This document shows, piece after piece, positions 34,449 through 45,993 of a stretch of DNA of 64,000 nt. The stretch spans positions 248,001-312,000 of the forward strand of contig JAZKJV010010743.1 of NCBI GenBank assembly GCA_037367405.1, in the 5' to 3' direction. How positions within the stretch are numbered: position 1 is the first letter of the stretch; the number at the start of each line of letters is the position of its first letter. Under the pieces are notes generated by a model, which was not told where the DNA came from, did no database searches, and saw only the letters and a program-made list of their open reading frames with translations. Made by a program: the position numbers and the translations under genes. This DNA comes from Ottelia alismoides (Eukaryota; Streptophyta; Magnoliopsida; Alismatales; Hydrocharitaceae).

Positions 34449-37400
34449 TGACGAACTTGTGAAAATCCTAAGTTAATTTGTGTGAATTATCGTCTAAATT
34501 TGTCGTTTCATTGTAGGCAGGAATTCATAATCAATCAAGAAAAAACCACAATAATTTATTCAATTTTTATTCGAGTGTCTTTATATTTATTTTACTTGGG
34601 CAAGTCCCAAGGTCAAACTCAAGGAGGCAAAAGAACAACCTAGAATTATGTCTATCAAATTTAGTGTGCGGTTTTCAAGGCGAAATGATTTTAGTATTTT
34701 TTATGTAATTTTGAAATGCAAGATGAAAATGCGGCCAATTTTAGGACTAGAAAATAAATATCAATCAAACGATGTCCAAAAATTATGAAACTTGGCTGAG
34801 ATGTCATTATGATGAAATAAGTGCACTGTAATTGTTTTTGGAATTTTCGGATGCAATATAAATAAATAGTGAATTTATGGATGCAAATGGTGTGAGTTTC
34901 AATAATTAACTGTAATAAATATTAAACCTATTGATTTTCAAGGAATAAAATTATCCAAGATCACTAGGTGATTGATCTCAGAAACATCTTAAACCTCAAA
35001 AATACGAGATTTAATACCTACTAAAAATTAAAGAATGAAATATGAAAAATGATTTTTATAGAGCAAACCATACATGTCAATACAATTCTTTTTAGGCACG
35101 ATGTTAGCTACAATTAATTCTACGATCAGTGAATCTTCTGTAATTTTTCGAGCAATGGTTAATTATTTATAAGTTTCAACATGCAGAGTGGGCAAAATAT
35201 GAGAATTTTCTCAAGAATATTAATGATTAATTAACCACAGACAATAAAAATATGATGATCATGCCACAATGTAGAGAATTAATTGAAGAACACAATGCTA
35301 TCTTTTGAATAAAAATGATTCCAAATTAAAGTTCAAATTATAGATAGAACTTAGGGGTATCACTGTAATATTCAGAAAATAAAATAAAATGCAGAAGGAC
35401 TTAAAATAAATTACCAACACCCCAAGGGTAGTTTCTGAAAAAAGGCCAAGTGCTCACGTGCGAAGCACATGACCCTTGGAGAGGTGGGGGTGCTTGGTAA
35501 TAAGGCGGTCCTCCGAGGGTGTCTTCACAAGTTCCCCCAACGCATGCGGGGTGCACGTGCACGGGGGCCTCGGGTTCCACACCCGGTGGTGGCTGGCAGA
35601 GGAGCGGAGCAGGTTCTTGGTCGTACAACTGAGGGAGTCTGAAGGGAGTTGGGTAGCAGAGGTGAAGACCGCGACCGACGAGCGTCGATGAAGAGAGGCG
35701 GTGCATGAGCGGATTGCCGGTGAAGGATTGTCTTCTGCGTGAGGTGAAGGGCTGAAGTAGCTCCCAGGTGTTGGCTTGATGGATGAAGATGGAGGCAGGG
35801 GAGATGCTTTGGAGTCGAAGGCTAGAGTCATTGGCGGAGGTTGACAGTTGGTGGTTCGAGGTGGAGTCGTGGTAGATTTGCGGTGGCGTCGTCGTTGAAG
35901 GTGTGGTGGAGCACGGAGGAAAAGTGCCATGATAACATGTGTATGATGAATACTAGTGGTTCAAGTTGATGAAGGCGGCGTCGTTAGCTCAATGACCTAG
36001 ATCAGAGCGAGCAACTGCACGACGGGGGCACGAACTGCAATGATCGAAGTTGGTCGAATCTCGCCGCAGGCTTGGGAGGTGACGTCGGATCTGTCACCTC
36101 CGAAAGATGTTGCTCCCATCTCTGTTGTGTATTGGCGGATAAGAAGATGAGGCAGAGCGATGGAGTTTTTATAGGGTGGGATCCAACGAGGATCTTGATT
36201 GGCGAGGAGAGAGATTTGAGGGGGCGGCGCATGACCGATTGGGAAGGTGCGACGTTGACGAGATTGGATCGTGGCTGCGAGAATTACAGGTGCGGCATGA
36301 CGAGATCGGATCGTGGCTACGAGATTTGTGATAGAGGAGCAATGGTTCATATGGAAGGCGGCGCAACCATATAGGGAAGGTCGGCGGCAGTGCTTCCCCA
36401 AAGAGGAAAGAGGCGGAGGACATCACAGGAAGGAGAAGAGAGGAGGACCGTCTGATCGGCTGAGATCATATGCCCTGATTGTGCCACGTGTTTTATTATT
36501 AATTTTTCTAAATTATTTATTTTATATTTTTTAATAAAAATGAATATATACAAATACCAAAAATGGCTGACACGTGGCAGCTCCAGGAGCTGCCACATGT
36601 CAGCTCCACAAAAACCAGAAAATTAAATATAATGATAAATACAAAAGAAATAGCAAACGATCTTAGATTGAAAAATTTTCTTCATAAACATTGCTCGTCT
36701 CGATGAGATCTACAACTTTTATGAAGAGACCAAAGTCAAAATTGACCAGTTTCACAAAGTGATATTTTGGTGGTTCTTTATGTTCATAGAAGACCTAGAT
36801 TTTTGGGTTTTTTTATAATTTTTTTTATTATTTTTAAACCAGATAAAAATCCAAAAAAATATGATAAAATCAAATATAAATATTTATACATTAGTCTAAT
36901 TTTTGGATTTTTATTAATTAAAAAAATAAAAAACTAAAATAAAGTACGAAAATGACAACTTTTGTAAAGACTATTAGTAAAGACTCGGACTCAGTTAGTT
37001 TCTTTGGTTTCAATGTCATTTTGGATTTGGATATTTACGCCTTTTAAAATAACTTTCATCAAAGAAAATAAATGAAAGAGAAATAAAATAAAATGAGTTA
37101 ATTATGTATATAAAATAATAATCAAAACCGCTAAAATAGAAAATGTACAAAAGAGGCCCAAAACTCAACTTTCACATATGATCTCCGATTCACTTGAACT
37201 TGGTCTTATTTTGAAGGTAATTGAATGTACATTAGTTCAAAAATGAATAAGATCAAATCGGGCATTGGATGAGGAAGATATCAGCATTTTAGTCCGGAAA
37301 TCCTACAATCAGGGTTTGGGATCTGGTCTACTTATGTAGGTTAGTGAGTTTTTTGTATTTTTCATTTATTCTTGTTAGTAATATGTACACAATCGATGTG

Positions 37401-37640
37401 ATTTCACGTCATTTGGAATTCGCGTGAATTAACTAAAAATCAAGAAAGTTAGGCTATTTTACAGGTCAATTTGGTTGGTATTTTTGGCTTCTTATTATAT
37501 GCAATAATGAGTGATAAAATGCAATTATTATTAATACATGCATGAATGCTAATTATGCAATATAATGAAGAAATGCTAATAAGTTTTGGGGATTTGAGCT
37601 TAATTAGTCATTTTTAGAATGATGAATCTGAGATTTATCA
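34449..37640 (-). repeat. 5' LTR of element B
   Basis: 3192 bp. On the minus strand it starts at 37640 with TGATAAATC, then TCA, then GATTCATCA, and ends AAGTTCGTCA at 34449 beside the PBS. The U5-proximal block (34590-34628, TTTACTTGGGCAAG then GGTCAAACTCAAGGAGGC) matches LTR A. A GC-rich core lies at 35440-36470, followed by CCACGTGTTTTATTATTAATTT. The ORFs of 70-158 codons in the core on both strands have no recognisable domain. Confidence 0.88.
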
Positions 37641-38847
37641 AATATCTTCTCACTTGTGTTCTCTAAATGGTTCTCTTATAATTTATTACAATGTTAGCTC
37701 CTTCCCCTTTATGATTATCTGAGTACTCCAAGGTGATTATTTCTATATATGAATATATATAAGCAAGAGTACCATACATAACGAAACCCATTCACAATCT
37801 CTGAGTTCAATCCATATATACCACCTCCACAGTCACATATTGTGATAAGGAGAAACCAACTCTTGCAAACTAGAGTTTCACACCTTAAACTATTTATCCT
37901 ATCTTACCCTCTACAAGGAAAATATCCAGAAACAAGTACACCACGGTCAAATAGGACTGCACCAGATACACCCTTATGATGAAGTACAAATCTTCGATGA
38001 GTGTCATACTAGGGACGTGGACAACCGACATTACACGTAGCACTACGCTCAACCAACATGGCCACAACATATTGACAACCCCACAGACTAGAACTAACAC
38101 TCCATTTAGAACTCATCGGGATCACTAAAGATGCGCCACTCTCTCAGACATGCTAACTCTTTTAAGCATAATACATGAATTCGATTTTACATATCACCAT
38201 TTATTCATTATTCCCATGTCACTGGGACAATTTTGATAGATGGGATATTTCCGTTAACCTTGCATTACCTACATTATGTACATCCACACACCTGGCTAAG
38301 TCCGACAGGTGAGGGAAGAAACCACTTACACAAACACCATCGTGGAACCACCCAAAGCACTACCTATCGGTGAAGGTCTATGATGGCTTAGGGCATGAGT
38401 CAAGGCATATGATCCCACACACTGATCATTTCAATCGCAATCCCGCATAGTATAGGAAATGTATGCTTTCCTTTATTTCCTCGGAATACCGAACCCAATA
38501 GCAAGTCTCATAATCATTCCGGTTGATCTCAGATCATCATACATCTCATCTCAACACATAAAGTACATAGATAACTACAGTATGAATATCCATAAGATGC
38601 AACTTAGCCCCTTTAAGTCAGTTCACTCTTTATCAAGGTACTTTACAACCCATTCAGTTGGTCCTCTATGATGTTTTACTCTCAAGGTATATCCATTTAG
38701 TAATCTAACTTTAGCAACATAGATAGTTTGCGGTCTTGACCCATACTGGGCCTCACGCTATGACTCTAAGGTACATGGTACCTTAAGGATGGGGTGCCTT
38801 TGTAGGCATGCAGTGGGGAACATGCATCTAACTAAGTTCCCAACACT
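37641..38847 (-). repeat. unassigned region, possible old LTR ending in a 159-bp repeat
   Basis: About 1.2 kb without coding potential, interrupted on the left by element B. On the minus strand it begins TGTTGGGAACTTAG at 38847, which looks like an LTR start, but no second end, PBS or target duplication could be tied to it. Its last part (about 38690-38847) is repeated at 38848-38863 plus 39915-40060. Confidence 0.35.
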
Positions 38848-38863
38848 CAATGTGCCTCATTGG

Positions 38864-39906
38864 TAGGGTTGTTCAATTTATTAGGGTCAAACGACTACCC
38901 GCCCCGACCCATTAATTTGATCCTAATTTCATGGGTACCCGTGAAAAAATATCCAGGCCGGGTGCCCGCAAGTTAGCGACCCGGAATGACGCACATGGAA
39001 GAACCGGGTACCCGATCTTGTTGACCTTACCCCAATTTCCGGCATGCCCAAATCGAACCTCCCTTCCTCGGATCACTCTTCCATCGACGGTGGCACTTCC
39101 GACCTATCGAACTCGATGCTCTCCGATGAACTTCTGTCGTTGTACTCATCATCATGATCATCAATAGCAGCACCTTCGAGAGTCACAATTTCTCCATCAT
39201 GACCCATCTTGGACCTGGCTAAGGCCCAAGCATATGCCTTCCAGAAGAGCCTCCCCAACAGTGACTCGGTGGGGATGCAGTAGGCGATCACCAGGACGAG
39301 GAAGGTGGTGAGGAATAGCCATAGGAGCGATGGGAGGAGGAGAAAGACGAAGAGGAAGTGGTCGAGTAGGAGCATGGAGAAGATGGAAGGGAGGAGAAAG
39401 GCGATGCAGAGCTCACGTGAAGACATAAGTGCCATTCTCGTGGATCGTGTGAGGTGCAACTTTTTCACATTTAAGTATCCTACCATCCATGGGTTTTTTA
39501 TGAGATGGGTCTTTTTACTTTGCTGCACTATTGTTCATTTACAAATATGTTGTACCATTTTTGATATATACAGAAAAATTGTGCTCTGAATTTTTTTATA
39601 TGTGCTATGTTATGGTTAATTCGAATGAATGATAGGGCTGTATATATATGATCTCGATATAAGAGTTATTTTTATATGTGGTTTCACATTTTTTATTGTG
39701 ATATGTTATGGTTAATTTATGTGTATATATTTATTGTAGTGACCCGCGGGTACCCGCAGGTACCCGCTACCCATTCAATCAATTTGAGTACCTATTAGAA
39801 TCGGGTACCCGTTGAAATGGGGCGGGTCGACCCGTGGACCTGATAATGATGAGTCGAGGCGGGTCGTGATTGAATGGGTCGGGTAATCGTCCCATGAAAA
39901 CCCCTG
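38864..39906. mobile_element. hAT-type DNA transposon, non-autonomous, 1043 bp
   Basis: Flanked by a perfect 8-bp duplication CTCATTGG (38856-38863 and 39907-39914). The ends are imperfect inverted repeats: the left starts TAGGGTTGTTCA, and the right, read inward, starts CAGGGGTTTTCATGGG. Both continue into ACCCG-rich sequence (ACTACCCGCCCCGACCCATT on the left, ATTACCCGACCCATTCAAT on the right). Terminal CAGGG-type repeats and an 8-bp duplication are diagnostic for hAT. Subterminal GGGTACCCG motifs occur at both sides. No transposase is present; the interior carries a separate ORF (39073-39432). Confidence 0.92.
39073..39432 (-). CDS. possible captured membrane-protein fragment inside the hAT element
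   Basis: A minus-strand ORF. From the second in-frame ATG (39432) it gives about 119 residues: a very hydrophobic first half with two or three likely membrane segments (SIFSMLLLDHFLFVFLLLP, then WLFLTTFLVLVIAYCIP), then RLFWKAYAWALARSKMGHD, then an acidic/Ser-rich tail (AIDDHDDEYNDRSSSES). The frame can be extended upstream to 39528. It is not transposase. Composition and codon order look like a genuine gene fragment, as when hAT or MULE elements capture host exons. The parent gene is not recognised and expression is unknown. Confidence 0.4.
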   Translation of the reverse strand, partial: ALMSSRELCIAFLLPSIFSMLLLDHFLFVFLLLPSLLWLFLTTFLVLVIAYCIPTESLLGRLFWKAYAWALARSKMGHDGEIVTLEGAAIDDHDDEYNDRSSSESIEFDRSEVPPSMEE

Positions 39907-39914
39907 CTCATTGG

Positions 39915-40259
39915 TCCATTTTATTATTGTAGTAAATATGTGGTCTTAAGCCATGTCGGGTCTCATGCTATGACTCTAAAGTATTTAGTACTTTAAGGGT
40001 TGAGGTGCCTCTGTAGGCATGCATTTGAAGTACGCCCATCCTATCTAAGTTCCCAACACTCCCACAATCCTTATACAAACATATTTATAATTATCTTAGG
40101 GCTTATACATCCAGGCTCCTCCAACCTTTAATGGCTTACTAAATTTCCACTCAATACTCCTCTTTTGAAACCTAGTGCCTATACCTTATTTTAATACCAA
40201 CTAGCTTTATGCGCATATTAATTGGATTAATCTATTCACTATAACTCATGCTTAATACG
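39915..40259. other. intervening region after the hAT element
   Basis: It contains the end of the second 159-bp repeat copy, then AT-rich sequence without coding potential or recognised repeat ends. Confidence 0.45.
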
Positions 40260-41854
40260 CTAACTCATAGAGGGATCATAACACATCGTCAGATGCATAG
40301 GTGCACAACGTATCATAGAGATTGCAGTAGTGATTCTTACCACTAGATCGTGCCTGACAAAGGTCTTCGCTAGAAGCACGGTTTGGGTTGTTATCGCCAA
40401 TCCATATTGCACGCTCTCTCCCCCACTCCCTTTCTCGTTTAAAGACAAGGACGGTGGAACGTTTGGTATGGAAAAGGTGATGGCTTAAATAGGAGAGGGA
40501 CCATAGAGGGTTGGGGTTTTGCAGTTGGGTTGACTGTGGGTGTTTAGGATTAGGATCAACGCCATTGGGTTTGTTTGCTTTCAAATGGTTGGAATTTGAT
40601 GAATTCGAAGGGAGAAGGGGATGACGTGTTTGCTGTGATTTAAGGACGAAGGGGCGATGGAGTTCGTTTTGGCTTTGATGGAGGAGAGTTGTAGGTGATG
40701 GAAGATATGGTTGTTGGGTTTTGAGGATTCGAAGTTCGTTAGGTTAATTTGGAACGCACGATGAAATTGGGGTGGGAATATGACTAGGAGTGGTAGGAAG
40801 ATGGCTATTGATGTCTGGGTTTGGTCCTATATGGGATGGGACTCGGGTAGAAGAGTTAGAGTGGGGAACAGTTGACCTTACGGTTAACAGGAGGGCCCAC
40901 GGGATTGGTGGGTGCGTTTGGTAGTGCGGCTTTGACTGAGGATATAGGGAGTTGACCATGCTGCTGATGTGTATTAGAGCTGCCCAGTGAGTGCACACTA
41001 CGTGGAACCATTAGAACTGGAAGGATTGACCATGCATAAAATAAAAATAAATCAATTTTTAAAATAACAGATAAATGCTAATGCAAAAATTATCATAACA
41101 TAATTGTAAATTACAAAAGATCTACATTTTCCATGCTCAGGATGAGATGGACTCAAATACGAATGGTATGATTTTTTACTGGATATTTTATAATATATTA
41201 AATATTATATTCTTGTGTTTTATAATTTTTATTTATTTTTCTGTGGATCAATGATGCACGGTAAAACAAATATGATGGAAAATGATGAATGAAATACGAG
41301 TGCCATTTTTTTTAATTTTTCTAAGTTTAAAATAAGTCAAAATAAATTGAGTGAGACGATTATATACAAATGAGCAGGTCAATTGTAAACAGTAAGAACT
41401 GATTTTTTATGACTTTTTGATATTTTTTAGTTTTTAATTTTTATGCAATTATTAGAATATAACTCAAAATAAAGAAATGAAAAAAGAGATAAGTGAAAAA
41501 GAGTGAATTATGCATATAAAATGATGAAGTGAAGTTAGTCGATTTTGTACAACGTGTGTTTTCGTCCCTAAACCCAACTTTTGTAAATGAATTCCGATTC
41601 CTTTCAATTTATTCTTTCTTTGTAGATATTTTAGCACTGATTAATCCAAATATGAGTAAAGTGAAGTCGAACACTATGTGAGGAAGTTATGCAATTTTGT
41701 TGCTTTTTCACCTAAAATTAGGGTCTGGCTTTTTAATGTAATTTTTCCGAGTTGGAATTTTTCTAGTATTTTTTTATGGAATGAAGTTAGTAATATCTAT
41801 AGAATGGATTAATTCTATATTATTTGAGGTTAGTATGAAGTTATTAAAAATGTT
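40260..41854 (-). repeat. eroded Ty3-type LTR G, part left of the CACTA element
   Basis: 41480-41854 aligns with the AT-rich part of LTR B (shared GAATTATGCATATAAAAT, CCCAACTTTTGTAAATGA, the TAGGGTCTGG segment and AGTAATAT.TA.A.AATGGAT). The GC-richer stretch at 40260-41000 sits where the other LTRs have their GC core. The LTR continues right of the CACTA element at 60516-60730. The left end could not be found, and no internal region is next to it. ORFs of 60-100 codons in the GC core are judged non-coding. Confidence 0.6.
41852..41854. repeat. left target duplication of the CACTA element
   Basis: GTT, repeated at 60513-60515. Three base pairs is the CACTA-specific size. Confidence 0.8.
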
Positions 41855-43202
41855 CACTACAACAAAATGGAGCTATGGTGATGATTAAATAATAACACTT
41901 ATCTATATCCGTCATGATATTTATAAACTTACCAATATAGTGACACTTATATCTATTCGTTGCTAAGTAAACTAGAAATAGTGACATTTATATCTATTCG
42001 CCACTAATTATATTAGTAGTAGCGATAATATTTTGCAATTGTCGCCATTCTTACTATAGCAACGAATAATTCATCGGTAAGATTTTAACTAAAAATAAAT
42101 ATATTAATACTTTTACAATAATTGGTGGAATATGGGGAAAGAGATACTCTAGAGGAAACACATTATTTTAAAATTGTTATTGCCAAATGCTATCCACGTG
42201 TATAGTATTATTTATAATACAAATACTATCTACATGTATAGTATTATTTATAATACATTCCATGACAAGGAAAAGAGGGTGAAAAAGTTACAGTATCAGA
42301 ACTTTACAACGTGCAAATTTTGACTGCCATAAAAATCAAATAGCTGTCCAACCCCTACATTAACCTTATATTAAAAGACCACCCCTTTTCTAAAGGAACC
42401 CCAAGTTTAAATTCTATTTAAAACGACATACCAGACGACTCATCTCTTCACTCATAAGTTCATAACCCTAGGTATTCTACAGATATGCTGTAGCGGTGAG
42501 GGGAGAGGACGGAGGGCGAGCGTCTAGAGCAATGATCATAGGATCGAGGTTGACTTCGGTGGCTGATCGTGATGGCTATGGGTGGATTGTCACGGCAATG
42601 AGCGAGGGCATTGGCATGATGGCGGTGGTGAGGGTGTGGACGAGGACAATGATTAATGGGCAGAGGGCAGCGAACTGATCGTAAGATAGGCGACAAATTG
42701 ATATAGCATGGGGGAATTTCACCATGGACATGTCGAAGAGTAGTGATAATCCTCTTTTCCTTCATTAGATTCTAGTTAAAGCTTGGTTTGAGTGTGATTT
42801 TTTCAGATCTCTTTCATGCATTCCATTGTGATGATCATGCATTCCATAGTGATGATCGGGTATGTTATGATCGTGCTATTGATTTTATTTATTGCAACTT
42901 ACCTGGATGTCAATGCTAGGTTGCGTGGATACCCCAATTCCGACGAGTGGAAGTTCAGGAAAATTATTCTAAAATTTATTGAATGGGGAAATTTTTCTCC
43001 ATGGTTCAATATAAGGAACCTGAGGTGTGAGGATTGGAAGCATTGGCATATGGATGACCATTTTTTGGAAGATTTTAATTAAAAATTGAATGGCTTGTTC
43101 ATGCGAACCATTTTAGATTAGTGATTGACTTTCGATCAAGATGGTTAATGTACAAAATGTTCATGTCGTGATTTTTTTGTTCAAGTTCAACAATTATCTA
43201 AA

Positions 43203-43726
43203 TTTTTTCCATTAAGATGGTTCCGTTAATGAAAGTGAGTAAATGGAGTGTCTTTCTATTAATATGGTTTTGTTGCCTTCATATTCAATTACTACATTTG
43301 AACTACAACATACTGCTGCCAATTCGTCATACACCCCTTGAAATTGAGTATTTATGAATTCTAGACAGTAGGCAAGTCGAGAGAAATACCTTTATTTTGG
43401 TAGAAACAAGCAAATCAGTATAATGATCAATAGATCATTTTCTGTATCCATGAATTGGTATCTATTTTTTCCATTAATATGGTTTTGTTGTTGAAAGTGA
43501 GTAAATGGAGCGTCTTTCCATTAATATGATTTTGTTGCCTTCCCATTCAATTACTACATTTGAACTACAACATAATGATGCCAATTCATCATCAACCCCT
43601 TGAAGTTGAGTATTTATGAAGTTTTTTCACTAGATAGTAGGCAAGTTAAAAGAAACACCTTTGTTTTGGTAGAAACAAGCAAATGAGTATAATGATTAAT
43701 AGGTCATTTTCTTTGAAATATCGGGT
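43203..43726. repeat. 262-bp tandem duplication inside the CACTA element
   Basis: Copies 43203-43464 and 43465-43726. Shared text includes TTACTACATTTGAACTACAA and TTTTGGTAGAAACAAGCAAA. The copies differ by a modest number of substitutions and small indels. Confidence 0.85.
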
Positions 43727-45988
43727 CTATTCGAAATGGAAGAAAGACACTACTTTAAAATGCTTGCAAGCTTGCTGAGATGCTATAATTTCTCATCATG
43801 ATGCACCATATTTCGATGATCAAATAGGTGGATATAAAAATAACATAAGAAGGTATGGAAGCCTAGTTCTGTCCACATTGATAATTGAATTGAATATAGA
43901 ACTGATTTAGTTTCATAATCGAGTGTTCTATAATATAGAAGTGATATGACTCTGTCTTTGATGTTTTTAAGCTACAATTTTGAAAATAAATATGTTTCAA
44001 TTTTCCGAGTTAAATTGGGGAGAGAATCATGAAGACCCTTGTTTCAGTATTGTCATTTTTGATGGTTGTAGTTTGCAGGGGTTTTATTGGATAGATAGAC
44101 TGACTTGTTTGTAGTTGTTGTCTTCCTTAAGATACCTCTTTGTTCCTTATATTTTACTGCAAAGACATGGTGTCAGATGTTCTAAAATATTAGAATATTA
44201 TGACATGCAATGCAGAATTAAAAAGATCAAGAAGAAAATTAACAAATGCTTGAAGAAAATTCTAATTAGTTTTATCAACTGTTTGAAATCCTTGTTATAA
44301 GAGATGCATGAAATGCAGTTTTAAGGACTTAAATTCTATAAAGGTAGAACCTTCCCAAATGTGACCTTTAATGCAGCAAATCCAGGAAGATTTTGTAAAC
44401 AAATTGATTTTTTTGCAACCTGCTCAAGCAATTGGACACAATGTACCTTCCAAAGAACAATGGGTTTCCCGATCTGAAAGAGATTCATTGTCTAACATAC
44501 ATAGTGTTATTTGCTAGAAATTTTGATGATTACTTTAAAGAGTTATTCAATTTTACCATATATAGTGGTATTTTAGTTGTATATATTTCCAGGTCCTAAT
44601 GTGTTCCTCATATTATTGTATTGCAAGTTCTAATGCAAATAGATTTGTTCCTTAGAAAACGTAGACTTTTTTATATCAGAGGAAGCCTCCTCAACTTGAA
44701 AGAGATCAGAATGTTAGTGAGTGTGCCATAATGGTAAGGTTTTAAATAAAAGCTAAACTTTTCATCTCACATACGACAAATGCAATTGCAAAATAATTTT
44801 TTTCCTTGATAAAGGTGTTTGTTTGACTATGAATTTCAACTTTGGCTCAACTTTTTAATATCATGTCATATATCGAACCCCAAGTTTGGGAACTTCATTT
44901 GCAAAATGCCATTCGACTTGATGTTCTTTTTCTTATACATAACTATTATTTTCATTCATTATATTCAAGCATATCTATCATGAATTATTTTGTACAACTC
45001 CTTTTTCCTTTAAATTTGTGGATTCTCGTGTGACATCCTTGGTTATTTTGGTCGTTCCACACTTCTAGCATAAGTCGTGTTTTCCATCAAATGCTATATA
45101 CTTCTTGCTTATTTTAATATTTATGAATTTGAATATTAATATATATTTCTTGATACAGAGTATCCTAGGTTTCTCCTAAATGAGTGGAAGCAATATTACA
45201 TCAATGATGATTGAAACAATGCGAATTCTAGTATTCATGCCAACAGTGGCACAAGGGTTGGGGATATATCATCTTCAGGAGCCATTGGATTTTCACCACA
45301 ACCAAGAGGAGGAAATCTAATTTTCAATCCATATGGAAGCCCAACCACTAATAAATCTTTTCTACTTTCAGCAAAAAGTAATATAGAATTATAACATCTA
45401 GTAATGAACACTTTAAATGGATGTATGATTTTAATAATACGCATTATATGTTTATAGGAACACTTCTAAAATCAAGCTTCTAGAAGTCTTATTAGTATGT
45501 TGCAAACAAATCTACTATTAAAGCATATTATCTAAAAATATTGGCGTAATTATTTATTAAGTTATTTTTTACATGTTAAGGATGGCAATCCAATTCAATA
45601 CAACATTCATCGTATTTGAAGGTAAGAATAATAAGATGTCAATACTTAATTTTGTTATTTATAGTGTAAAATTTAATTTATCTAAATATTTTTTGTTGTA
45701 GGATCGAACCAATGGTTCATGCGCATCTCTAATTGGAAAATGGAATGGTTGACTTGGTTTATTTATCTAAACCATGTAAGTGTCTTTATAAATTATAAGG
45801 AGTCTTGGTTGTATTGTATTATATTCTTAGCTTTATACAATTATGAGCTTTTTTTCCATTATTCGGAGAAAACATTGATATATGGACATTTGGACATGAG
45901 ATCAGACATTGAGATATTTTGATATGCGCGATTTTTTAAGTTCATAGATGATGTTTTGGATATTTATTTTTAATATGAATTTAGTTAG

Positions 45989-45993
45989 ATGAT
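45989..45993. repeat. left target-site duplication of element E
   Basis: ATGAT, identical to 58938-58942 after the 3' LTR. It places E inside the CACTA transposon. Confidence 0.88.

Larger units (their letters stand above)
23427..37640 (-). mobile_element. Ty3/gypsy-like retrotransposon B, 3' LTR broken by element A
   Basis: Minus strand. 5' LTR 34449-37640, PBS 34429-34446, internal 24629-34448 (with solo LTR F inside), PPT 24629-24641, then the first 1.2 kb of the 3' LTR (23427-24628), interrupted by element A. Coding remnants are limited to an acidic region and a protease-like segment; no RT or integrase was seen. It shares the hairpin array and LTR design with element E and the leader with element A, so the three are relatives. 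The right-hand flank is AATAT (37641-37645); the left flank is off-window, so the target duplication cannot be tested. Confidence 0.85.
38690..40060. repeat. direct repeat of about 159 bp, second copy split by hAT
   Basis: GCTATGACTCTAA.GTA...TA.TACTTTAA-type sequence ending TAAGTTCCCAACACT occurs at about 38732-38847 and again at 39942-40060. Once the 1,051 bp of hAT element plus one target duplication are removed, the two copies are adjacent tandem units. Both keep GTGCCT(T/C)TGTAGGCATGCA. Confidence 0.75.
42090..45993. other. left interior of the CACTA element
   Basis: Mostly AT-rich. A GC-richer patch at 42470-42700 has overlapping short ORFs on both strands. An 88-codon plus frame at 42816-43082 begins with a duplicated hydrophobic segment (MHSIVMIMHSIVMIGYVMIV) and continues WKFRKIILKFIEWGNFSPW. 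No transposase domain was found. Some stretches (42890-43080, 45695-45780) look exon-like with flanking pyrimidine tracts and could be captured gene pieces, but no parent is recognised. Confidence 0.4.

Noticed and set aside
35454..36401. 158- and 134-codon minus-strand ORFs in LTR B
   Set aside because: Within the GC-rich LTR core, Pro/Ser/Arg-rich, overlapping ORFs on the other strand, no domain.
42460..42765. 101-codon His/Pro/Arg-rich minus-strand ORF in the CACTA element
   Set aside because: Low complexity, overlapping an opposite-strand ORF, no domain. A captured gene fragment cannot be excluded but has no positive support.
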